Below, piece by piece: positions 12,479-22,317 of a stretch of DNA of 64,000 bases. Each line of letters starts with the position of its first letter. Positions within the stretch are counted from its first letter, which is position 1. This DNA comes from Torymus aiolomorphi (taxonomy: Eukaryota; Arthropoda; Insecta; Hymenoptera; Torymidae). The notes below the pieces were generated by a model that saw nothing but the letters and a program-made list of their open reading frames with translations, was not told the origin of the DNA and did not search any database. Location: positions 97,136,628 through 97,200,627 of the forward strand of contig CM070875.1 in assembly GCA_036365515.1 (NCBI GenBank), written 5' to 3'. The position numbers were made by a program, and so were the translations under genes.

Positions 12479-12881
12479 CGCGCGCGCGCGCGCGCACACA
12501 CATCCAGCACCACGAACACTGACACTGACACCGCGGCGTTAATAAAACCACACACGACACACGCTAAGAAACAGGAGCGGTGCGAGGCTGTCCGTCGGCC
12601 ACGAGGCCGGCAGCTGCCCGTGTACTAGAGTGAGCGAGAGAGAGAAAGAGAGAGAGCGCAGCGGCGCGAGAGTGAGGGAGAGAGAGAGACGCGGCGCGTA
12701 GCAGCCGGCGCACTGCACGTCGGCCGCATACGAGAGCCACGCGCGTATATATGTGAGTGCGAGTGCGAGAGAGAGAGCGCAGCGGCGCTAGAGTGAGGGA
12801 GAGAGAAAAGCCCGGCCAGCAGCAGCTTGTGCGCTGCATTATCGCCCCGGCCATTGCGAGTAGGCGAGGGGTGGGGGGGGG

Positions 12882-12920
12882 GGGGGAGAGAGAGAGGGAG
12901 AGAGAGAGAGAGAGAGAGAA
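12882..12920. repeat. (GA)n tract at the 3' junction of LINE-C
   Basis: After a G run, GA repeats extend to about 12920, where LINE-C sequence starts abruptly with AAACTTTATTTGCC (its 3' end, as LINE-C is on the minus strand). On the minus strand the element reads AATAAAGTTT and then TC repeats. Confidence 0.9.
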
Positions 12921-15900
12921 ACTTTATTTGCCTTCGCGGCAAAAAAATTAATACAAGATTTTATGCAGTGCATATTTTACAGTCGAATACGATAGATAAC
13001 AAAATAAAACAGTAAAATATATAAAAATACAATGTTTAAAAGTGAATAAAACACTATAGTAATAACGTAAATAAAATACATAGTAATAAATACGCGGACC
13101 TTCAAATTAGAGAAATAATACTACAAATAAATAAATAAATAAAGAAATATCACAGCTGGTACAGGAAAATAATCACAGTAATAATACGTTTTATAATATC
13201 ACAGTAAGAGTAATACAGCTGCTTAGTCAAACTCGCAGATCTAAGTTCTGCTTTGTCAAAAGCGCAAATCTAAATAATAGAAGGTCCCCGTGCTGGCAGC
13301 TTTCAGCCCACATAGAGTGGCTAGGTGTCAAGCTCAAATAGGTGCCGGCGCACCGCCCTCTTGAAGGACGAAAATGATGGTAAGTGGCGTAGGGAGGGCT
13401 CATCCTTCCTAGTCCCAGTGATATACCTCACCCATGCATTGCTTAATCGTTGCACTCTCTCACATTGATCTTTGGATGCGTCCATAGATACCACCATACA
13501 ATAGTCAAGGTGCGGTTGCATTAATGACTCAACTAGTCTTTTGCGGAGGGTCTCGGTGGTACATGCCCTAATAAACCGCAAACTATATAGGGCTTTGTTG
13601 ACTTTCTTTGCAAGTTGTTCAATGTGCGGTTTCCAGGTTAATTTGCTATCAAGAGTAACACCGAGACTCACGACTTCGCTACTGAATGGAACAAGCGCCT
13701 CAGAAGGCAGACCAATACCCTGCAATCTCAACGAGTTTGCATAATTCACACCTGTCCTCGAGCCAAATAGGATTGCTTTGGTCTTGCCAGCATTGAGATG
13801 TAATCCAGAGCTCTCAGTCCATTCAGCCACCATTCGTGCCGCATCAGATAGCTGAGCTATACCCTCCAAGATTTTGTCCTTGGGGGTGTGCAGATAAATT
13901 TGTAGGTCGTCTGCGTAAAATATATGTTTGATAGTATGTCCGTCGAGTCTGTCGCGTACGTCGTTTACGTAGAGAGAAAACAGCAGAGGACCCAGGACGG
14001 AACTCTGCGGAACTCCCAGATTAGTTTCCAGCCAATCCGAATTTCCGCTTTTATTGGAAATAACCATCTGGGAATGACCTTGTAAGTATGTTTTAATCCA
14101 CAAGAGAGCCGACCTGGAGAATCCCAGCCTGCGGAGTTTGCACAGAAGTTTTATCGGTAAAATGGTGTCAAAGGCCTTGCTGAAGTCAAAGAGTAACAGT
14201 AGCGTCAGTTTTCTGTTATCAATGCCCATGCGTATGTCATCATTGAGCTTGAGAAGTGCCGTCTGAGTGCTATCATGTTTACGGAATCCGGCCTGGAGGG
14301 GGTCGAGCAAGCTATTTATATTAAGATACTCCGTGATTTGGTCGTGAGCAATCTTTTCAAGCACCTTGGAGAGGAAGCAGAGCAGCGCTATCGAACGAAA
14401 GTTCGAAGGTGAAGACGAGGTTGCATTTTTCTTGAGCGCGATAACCTGTGCCCGCTTCCAAGTACCCGGAAAGACTCCCTGTGCGAAAGAGGAGTTGAAG
14501 ATTTTTACCAAGTACTCGCCTATGACCGGTAGAGCCTTCACGATCACCTTTTGGGGAACACCGTCTACCCCTCTTGCCTGCGAGGAGAAGTGAGAGATTG
14601 CAATGACTACATCACTTAGAACAACTGGTTTAAAAGAAAAACCTTCCTCATTTGCAGATAGTACGGTATCCATTGCGTCTTCTATATTTTCAAGGGGGGA
14701 CACGGATATCCTGGCAAAATGAGAGTTCAACTCCCCCGGTGTAAGGCCGTGCAAGTCTTCCTCTGTTCGCTTCGGTAGGAGGCCGAGCTTGCGTATTTCC
14801 TTCCATATATCCTTTTTAGCATCAAGAGCGTCTGAGAGATGTTTATGAAAGAAGGAGGTACGCTCCTGGTCAATGCGCAAGTCGACCTCGTTTCTGAGCC
14901 GAAGAAACTCATCGAACACCGCTGCCCGCCCAGTACGCTTGTAGCGCCTGTGAGTTGCATTGCGTTTGTCAATAAGCTGCCTCAGCTCAGGACCAAGCTA
15001 AAAAGCATATTTTTCCTGGGCTTCACAGTTTTTAAAGGTGTTAATTGATCTACGGCTATGTTCAAGTTCGAGTTTAAATTATCTAAAGCCTCCTCCAGAT
15101 CAGATTCAATTGAACCCATGCTCACCCAGTCGCAGCTTGCGAGCAGTGAATTCAGAGTGGCAGGACATATATTCTTGTAATCTCTGTAAGAGAAAGAATC
15201 TCTTACAGGGGCTGGTACGTAGTATGATATAGTGGCTTCTACGATGGCATGTTTGCCGAAACTGGATAAGCACTGATTCTCGTAACCCAGCAACTCATCG
15301 TTATCGTCTACAAGGATCAAATCAATCCATGTGTGAGATGTTGGAGTTTTGTGGTGGGTTGGCCCATGCTGCACAATTTGCAGGGATAATTCTTTAGCTA
15401 AATTTCTAATGGCAAATGCATCGGCATCAGCCGTCGACGAAAGGTCAGCATTCAGATCCCCCATGATGAATTTGTGGCTATACTCGCTGGAAATATCGCG
15501 CAAAACATCAAAGAGATCGGTGTCTTTCTGCATGGCAATATGTGGAGGTCTATAAATGACACCGACCAAAACGGGGGGAGAATCACCCCTCTGTACGTGA
15601 CAAAATAAGTACTCGGGAATCTCCGGCCTTCCCCATCCAAGAGTACTGGATGATGCCAATATCGTGATGTTAAAGTCGTCACGCACATACAGGGCGACCC
15701 CACCCCCATTTATATTGCGATCCTGCCTAATTACCGAGTAGCCCTCTATCTGAATGAGGCTGTCGTCGACAACTGGGCCCAGCCACGATTCCGCTATACC
15801 AAAAAGGTGATAGGAAGGATCCTCTGCCAGATACATGCGAAGATTACTTAGTCGCGGCCTGATGGAATTAATGTTTAAAAACCCCGCCTTGAGCGCGCAC

Positions 15901-16967
15901 CCATCCCCTCCTCCACCAATAGAAGTCAGACCTAGTCACAAGGTCGGTGCCGACTCGACCACCTGTGCTGCCCCCTGCCTCTTCACAGCATTGCTACTGT
16001 TTATAAGTACATCAGTTGGCGAAATAATTTTGGGCAGATGTTGCTTGGGAGCAGACTGGTACGCCGTTTGAATGACTTGCAAGTCGGCAGCTGAAGCGAA
16101 TACGTGCGCACGCTCTCCGGTCCTGCGTCGAACCAGAAACTTACCACCCGCATGCCAGACGTATTTGAAGCCCAGCCCCTGAACAATGGGCCTCAAATTC
16201 TTAAAAAACAAAAATTTTTCTCGGGGCATCATTTCATTAAAAAATATCCTAGAACTTGGCATGCAGGCGGCAGAAACTGGTCCAAGTAGCTCAGACTTGA
16301 TATCCGACGATGTTAGGTAATTGTTGGAGAGTTTACGCTTCGCTTTCATCACCTCTCTGACAAGGTCCGCGCTTTCAAGGCTCACTACACAAGAGCACAC
16401 AGCGCCTGAGCGCGAAGCCAGGCTCTCCCCCGTCTCTTCAGCCTCCTCGAACGTGCGTCGGGGCCGCAGATCACGGACTCCGAGAATATTCTCCTTGGTC
16501 AATGACGGGAGGACAGTACTGAGAACCGCGAAGACAATTTCATTTCTAATTTCTACCGTTAAATCATTATCTTTCTTAAATATTCCATTAAGAATTATCT
16601 CGCTGGGCTCAGCACTGTGATCCCCGGATCCCCCGACAGAAACCTCGACGCATGGGCGAGAGGATGGAGATGATAATTGTTTATTGACGATAGAGGTGGA
16701 GCCACCAGCATTACAAATAATCGGGATATCTAGACCCACGTCCCTGTTTCCATCCAGATGAGCAGACTGGAGTCCTTCGGTTCTGCTTAGTATCCTATTG
16801 GTTTTATCTAATTTCAACTTAAGGGTTGAGTTTTCCTCGAGGAGCAGCTCACATTTCGTATTTAAACTCCCTAACAATAAATTTTGATTGCTAATTAATC
16901 CCTCGAGAATGAACACCCGCGTAGCCAGCTCCTTGTTATTATTAACTTTATCTGTTCCTGAAAATTC

Positions 16968-16969
<2 letters not shown>
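12921..16969 (-). mobile_element. LINE-C, non-LTR retrotransposon inserted in a GA/TC tract
   Basis: A 4.05-kb minus-strand LINE with ORF1 (to 15936) and ORF2 (15836 to 13321), then a 3' UTR of about 400 bp that ends in AATAAAGTTT at the GA tract, without a long poly-A tail. GA repeats lie at both junctions (to 12920 on the left, from 16970 on the right), so it inserted into a GA/TC microsatellite within LTR-G copy 2. The 5' end lacks a 5' UTR and enters ORF1 directly, so it is 5'-truncated. A decayed relative lies at 47970-49430. Confidence 0.88.
13321..15836 (-). pseudogene. LINE-C ORF2, endonuclease and reverse transcriptase, one frameshift and a C-terminal deletion
   Basis: 15836-14982 encodes the APE-type endonuclease: IAESWL (metal-binding Glu), GVIYRPPH, MGDLNADL and TWIDLILVD; the expected SDH is replaced by FGKHA. 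A frameshift near 14990 separates it from the reverse transcriptase (14919-13321), which has AGFRKHDST, DFSKAFDT, GVPQSSVLGPLLF (the usual G replaced by S), the catalytic FYADD and LGVTLD. The frame closes shortly after RYITGTRKDEPS with RHLPSFSSFKRAVRRHL. The relic at 47970-49430 has a longer C-terminal segment between the equivalent points, so this copy seems to have lost roughly 100 codons. Its start may lie upstream of 15836, where LINE sequence continues. Confidence 0.85.
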
Positions 16970-17039
<70 letters not shown>

Positions 17040-17063
17040 ACTGTAACAGTCTGCGCGCTGCAT
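15936..17063 (-). CDS. LINE-C ORF1 with FP25K-like C-terminal domain, fused to a poly-Ser/Leu leader
   Basis: A 375-codon frame. Residues 1-31 come from host LTR sequence and the TC tract (Ser-Leu repeats); genuine LINE sequence starts at about residue 32. Residues 45-95 look coiled-coil (TLKLKLDK within a heptad-rich region). The C-terminal third, about residues 260-330, has FFNEMMPREKFLFFKNLR, then GFKYVWHAGGKFLVRR and a terminal SAADLQVI. I recognise this as the domain shared by insect LINE ORF1 proteins and the baculovirus FP (few polyhedra) family. In LINEs it probably binds nucleic acid. The true start codon has been lost by 5' truncation; the ATG at 17063 belongs to the LTR. It is intact otherwise, but expression is unsupported. 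Confidence 0.75.
16970..17038. repeat. (GA)n tract at the 5' junction of LINE-C
   Basis: GA repeats with one interruption adjoin the 5' end of LINE-C and then merge into LTR-G sequence. Together with the tract ending at 12920 this marks the split target. Confidence 0.93.
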
Positions 17064-18440
17064 ACAGTAAGAGAATGTGAGAGGGAGAGTCCATATATGA
17101 ACACTGCGCAGCGGCGCTAGCGTGCAGGAGTGAGAGAGAGGAGGCCATAGCCTGCGCGCTATACAGAGCCAGAGTGAATGAGTGCGAAGGGGGGGATAGA
17201 GATAGCTGCCGGTGTGTGAGAATGAGAGAGGGAGAGAAGAGAGTAAGGGGGAGATAAAACGACCGACCGACCGAGCGAAGCGTGGAGGCGCAGGAATGAC
17301 TAAAGGTGCGCCGCCACTGTTCGCTAGGATATAGTTAGGTTTGGGGGTTTGAAATACGCGCGCGCAACATGTGGCAGCAGAGGAAGCCGGTTCCCCCAGA
17401 GCTGCGCACCACGTGACTCCGCCAGCGTGAATCTTGCCATGAGAGTGAGAGAGAAGTAGCTAGTCGAAATCGGTGAAAAAGACGGAACCTGAGCAAGAGC
17501 GTTTCCGTCTTCTTCAGTCCGTAGTGAGCCATCGTGCAAGCCGGTAGAACAGGGTGTCAGAGTAGAACCAAGTCAGTGAAGTAGCGAGAAAGTTATGGAG
17601 TTGTCCGTGAATTAGCACGAAGAAGTAGTAGAAGTAGAGAGGGCCAAGTGCGAGGAGAGTAGCGAGTAGTGGTGAAATAGGTGTAGAAGTAGCTAGGAGT
17701 GACCGCCAGGAGTGTAGAGGAGCAGGAGGAGAGACGAGGCGAAAGCCGTGCGACCGAAGCCACTGCAGAGTATCTCTCTCCCGTACCGCCAGCGTGACGG
17801 TAAGAACTAAGTTGCTGTCGTCGGGTGGCAACTACTTTCCGCCCCCGATCCTCCATTACACCTATACTGATAGTGAAGTGCGTGCGGAACTCCAAGCGTG
17901 GAGAAAATTGTGCTCTCTCGCGCGTGCGGATATTAATAGGCGAGTGCGTTACGGCCATTGAGCGGCCATTTTGTGAGCGCGTTTTCGGTCGTTGTTGTAA
18001 ATGCTACCGCCCGAGTGGGGAGAAAATCGGAGTTAAATAAACTGTGAAAATTGAGTAACTTAAAAAGAACCTCTAGTTTTTTTGATTAATCGATGTGTGC
18101 CTTGTGACTTCTTGTCATACGTGAAGTCGAGTTCGAGCGTTCGCAACATAGCGAAGCCTTTAGTCAGTTTCGCCGAGGGTTTCGACCGCCCCCAGGTCGT
18201 CTCGCCGTGGAATCCCGCCCGAGAGTCTCAGTGCAGCCAAACAGCCGGAGGTCCAGAGTGAGTCGTCGCCGTGACCTGGCGCCCCTTTCTCAAAACAAAT
18301 TCGGTCACCGCGACGTCCGGGAGAGTTAGTTGTGCGATTTATAGTTAGTCAGTTCTAGTGAACGCGGAGATGAGGAGAAAGTAAAGCCCTCAGGGCGAGC
18401 AAAGACAGTGCGAGCGGGGGACAAAAACCGCATTATCACA

Positions 18441-18592
18441 AAGTGTTGTATTAGTTTGTAAGCTATGTACAGGTGTTTTGTGCATCTCTATAGGATGCCA
18501 GCTAGGTCGGATATAGTCTTTTATATCCTGATACTAACTGCATTATGTATCTTTTGTATCATTTCTGGTAAATAAATAAATAAATAATTAAA
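18441..18592 (+). mobile_element. 3' end of LINE-B with TAAA repeats
   Basis: It starts with the right-hand AAGT duplication, continues the LINE-B 3' UTR and ends in a run of TAAA repeats, the usual 3' end of Jockey/CR1-type LINEs. Confidence 0.75.
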
Positions 18593-18617
18593 TTTATTTA
18601 CAGTTTCAAATGCATAT

Positions 18618-18960
18618 TTAAATATCATAGTTAACTATTTCATACCAAATTATAAATTTAACATTCCGTAACTTCATTCCATATTCTGAATTGGGAGAAA
18701 TATTACAAGTTGATTCATCATTGATATTTAGTGGTAATTTAAAAGTTACATGTGATGTTCGACCATTTATTAATAAATTCGCAGCAATTCCAGTCCACGC
18801 TATAAGCAATACGAACATTTATTCTTGGTTTAAATAAGTAATTATTAAATTGAGTAAGTAACTTTTTCCACTACCTCCAGGTCCATCATTGAAGTAACAT
18901 TTATTATTCTTGTAATTAATAACGTTGTTTAAACTATTCATAACTATAACAAAAATTGTT
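18618..18960 (-). pseudogene. Helitron PIF1-like helicase fragment
   Basis: The minus strand, with one frameshift near 18830, encodes a Walker A motif (DGPGGSGKSYL at about 18875), then AWTGIAANLLINGRTSHVTFKLP and RNVKFIIWYE, where the usual Walker B DE is YE. This is the N-terminal half of the PIF1-type helicase found in Helitrons, which unwinds DNA during rolling-circle transposition. It probably belongs to the Helitron relic at 22306-31090 on the same strand, the two being separated by a solo LTR and repeats, but this link is inference. The fragment is too short and broken to function. Confidence 0.82.
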
Positions 18961-19337
18961 CTTTTTTCGTTGACACTGAATTAAGCGCTGGACTTTTCAA
19001 GAATATCTTTTTCAAGAGGTAAATCGATTTCATTGAAATTCATTCATATTCTAAATTTTCAATACATTTTGGTAATCCGAAATTACGTCACTCATTTAAT
19101 AAAATTGACTCCTGTTTGCGTAGAAGGATTGATATATTTTATTTTCATTTTTCGTCAATTTTCGTAGATAATTAACCCAACTTTAAAAGTACAAGCACAT
19201 TTTATGGTGTATAAGTGAAATCAAACAAATTAATATAAAAAGGAACGAGAATGTTAATTATTTGAACAAAGTGTGGGGTAGAAATATAATAACGAAATTT
19301 TTCGGAAATATTCTTGGATACTGTGACCATAAGTATT
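18961..19337. other. AT-rich stretch, perhaps decayed Helitron sequence
   Basis: Broken minus-strand frames upstream of the helicase fragment could be its degraded N-terminal part. No firm motif. It ends with GTATT, the left target duplication of the solo LTR. Confidence 0.35.
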
Positions 19338-20642
19338 TGGTTGGGAATTCAATAATTTGAATTCCCGCGGTTACACTCAGCTCGGTACGACTCACGGCGC
19401 TGCCATGGCGCGGCAGCACCTCGCGGCCTCTCGGCAGAACAGCCGGGACGCTACACTGATTAACAAGGTAAATTCGCGCTGTTTCGGTCTCTCTCGCTCT
19501 CTCACATGCAAATGTGAGAGAGATTGTGTTTTGATTAGCGAAGTGAATCTTCACGAGGAAGAAGACGGATATGCTCTCACTCGACTCTCAATCTCAAACT
19601 CTCTCGTCTTCTGGACGGCGTGCTCGCCACGAGGCCGCATGGCCAAGTCACACGGCATTCTCACTACTCAAAGTCTCTCTCTCTCTGCAACGGTCGACCA
19701 CGAAGAATATCAGTGTGCACGTTCGGAAACTCTCAAGTCGGATAAACTCAAGTGTGGTCTCGCTCACTCTACTCAAATCATTCTACTCAAATAGTTTCCA
19801 TGGAATGGTCGGCCTCATGGAGAAACTCACTGTGTACATTCGGCGATTCTCAAGTGAAACCTTCAAGTGTGATGCCTGTCGCTTTCTCAACATGGACTAC
19901 TGCTCGGCAACATCTCATATGGCGTCGTCTCGCACGGCAGGGTTCACGCAGCAGTGTCTCTTACACGGAAACTTCTCACACGGCGGTGATACTCAAGCAG
20001 CATCTTTTCACCGGCGCTCGATGGTTCGAGCGCACCACAAGGCAATATCTCACGCGGCATCTGCTGTACTCTGGAGGCTGCTCTCAGCAAGGAAACTTCA
20101 CTGGTATTCTCAGCTGGCTGTTCTCATCTGACGCAACTCACCTGCTGCTGTATCATCGGCTTTCTCTCACGCTTTCCGGATTAATATAATCGCTTCAAAG
20201 CCAGGTAACCTCTCACACATGCACAGCCATTTTGTTGATACACGTAAGCAGTGGTACAATGTGAATGTACTCTGCACATGCGATGTTCGGTAACTCTCAG
20301 ATCAAGTTAATCAATAATATTAACTGTGATCATTTCTGTAAGCAGTGCCTTCACTGTACGGGAATCTCTCAGCATAACTCAAATTTCTCAGCAAACTCAT
20401 CCACACTCACACAGGAAAACTCATACACTCAAATTTTAACACTCATACACTCAAACAATTATGTAACAGTCATACACTCAACCTATTTATTGTAACATTT
20501 ACACACATTTTATATTACACATTGTATATTTTATAGTTATTTTCAATATATTATAGTTTAATTTACAAAAGTGTTTGGCTCTCAATTTTTATTGTAAACA
20601 CCCACAGCATGTCCTCATTATAAATTATGGCATTCTCAAACA
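19338..20642 (+). mobile_element. Solo LTR, family LTR-X, copy 2 (1305 bp)
   Basis: It starts TGGTTGGGAATTC and ends CTCAAACA, with GTATT directly outside both ends (19333-19337 and 20643-20647), a perfect 5-bp target duplication. Homologous to 5970-6990 in the same orientation, but about 280 bp longer owing to repeats of CTCAC-rich sequence in the middle. The open frames inside (for example 19571-20131) are not conserved with copy 1 and are judged spurious. Confidence 0.88.
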
Positions 20643-20647
20643 GTATT

Positions 20648-21269
20648 ATTTTATTATTTTTCGAATGAATAATATAGAATGACTAGAACTTTTTTTATAT
20701 AAGTGAAAAAATCAATCAATTATAAGTTAAGTTTATTGCAGTATTAATTACTGCTTTACTCACTGTTAATACTGTACTACTGTACTTTACTTCCTTCTAA
20801 ATTCATATAAATGACATTTTTTATTTTAACCCTTTAAATATAGATGCTGAACCCCTTTTCGGTTTAAAAAGTTTCGGAAATGAGATATTTCCTGCTAAAA
20901 ACGATAAAATTAGCTAGAAGTTGGCCAGAAATGGATAAGATTTCTACTAGGACCTGAAGCATCTATTTTAAGCTACCTTAAACGGAAGAAAAAGCTTGTT
21001 TTCGCCTTCTTTATAAGAAACGGGTACCTTCAATAAAAATCTAGTCTCCAAGGAGTCGATACTTTTCTGATTTCAAAAAAATCCTACCTTCAAAAAATGA
21101 TGGATTTGTTATGATATCAATCTATTCGTGATTTGGTTGGTGGTAGCAATAGGTTACTAAATTACAAAAACAAAAGTGTCGCGAAGGTTTGTTAAAATTA
21201 CGGGCACGAAGCGTACTTAGAGATGACTAGTATAAGTGAACATATTTTAGATACCAAAAACAGCAATCA
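20648..21269. other. AT-rich stretch, no gene
   Basis: No coding motif, repeat array or inverted repeat recognised. Confidence 0.5.
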
Positions 21270-21560
21270 ATCTTTTATTATACTAAGCTGATACACTTCC
21301 CGTTCTCCGGTTCTCCGGTTCTCCGTGACAAACTTTCGTATGGCGTATTCATCTTTTATTATATTAAGCTGATACACTTCCAGTTCTCCGGTTCTCCGTG
21401 ACAAATTTTTGTAGTAACAATATTAAGCTGATATACTTCCGGTTTTCCGGTTCTCCGTGACATCTTTTATTATATTAAGCTGATACACTTCCGGTTCTCC
21501 GGTTCTCCGTGACAAATTTTTGTAGTAACAATCTTTTATTATATTAAGCTGATATGGGGT
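21270..21560. repeat. Tandem repeat with TTCCGGTTCTCCGG core
   Basis: Five units of variable length (about 55-80 bp), each with TATTAAGCTGATA then CTTCCGGTTCTCCG and GTGAC. Some carry an extra segment, AAATTTTTGTAGTAACAATC. Confidence 0.85.
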
Positions 21561-22000
21561 TTTTTGTGGAGCAGTTCAAGTAAAGTTTAATTTAAGTAAA
21601 AGGTTAAATAAAGGGTATTTATTTTAATAATTTTACGCTGCTGCTGTATTACTTTTGATTCTTTTGCGTTTGGCACCTCGAGCTTGCGTCGTATCGACTA
21701 CCTATTTTTATCGTGTTATGTTCCAACTATAATGGTTCCTCTAATACCCAGCAACTCATCTTTGCTCTTTTCAGTAAACTGACGATCTTTTGTATTAGCT
21801 GTAAAAGAAAAAATCTATCGAAAATTATTTTGCATACATCTCAATAAAAAGTATAAATCGAAGGTATCGATAAATACGTTCTTAACTATCGCATCAAATC
21901 CACAGGTTAGTCATGTGTCAGCGTTCGGCACCACGAGCGTGATGCCGCGACTTCCCTGGCTGGCAGTCAAAAATACATTTCCAAAAATACTCTAACTCAT
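21561..22000. other. Stretch without a recognisable gene
   Basis: Mixed composition. Short related words (GCACCTCGAGCTTG and GCACCACGAGCGTG) occur near 21675 and 21935, hinting at a diverged duplication. Nothing else seen. Confidence 0.4.
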
Positions 22001-22009
22001 TGTTTTTTA

Positions 22010-22317
22010 TATTGAAAATACTATTCAGCGCTGCATTTATAAAAATGCTGCAGCCGTTTTTTGAAATCATGCAATAGTTTTCAGCCTTTTTTTTAAAGTC
22101 GTTCTACTTTATTTTACAACAGGTTTCAGCGCTACATTTATGAAAATGCTGTAGCCGTTTTAAAAATATTGTTCAGCGATGCATTTATAAAAATGCTACA
22201 GCAGTTTCCTTTTTCTTTTTAAGCCGTTTTACTTTATTTTACAACAGGTTTCAACGCTACATTTATGAAAATGCTTCAGCCGTTTTGAAAATTATTAAAT
22301 AGTTTTCAGCGCTGCTT
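22010..22317. repeat. Tandem hairpin-forming repeat abutting the Helitron break
   Basis: Four or five copies of a roughly 40-bp unit centred on CAGCGCTACATTTATGAAAATGCTGTAGCCG, arranged as longer dimers of about 115-120 bp. Each core is an imperfect palindrome (GCTGCATTT and AAATGC.GCAGC). The array ends exactly where the Helitron Rep frame stops being recognisable. Confidence 0.8.

Noticed and set aside
17324..18040. GC-rich frames as exons of a host gene
   Set aside because: The segment is homologous, in opposite orientation, to 7014-8340 and belongs to the LTR-G family.
19571..20189. Plus-strand frames of 145-186 codons inside LTR-X copy 2
   Set aside because: Not conserved in copy 1 of the same LTR, so they are chance frames in a GC-richer LTR.
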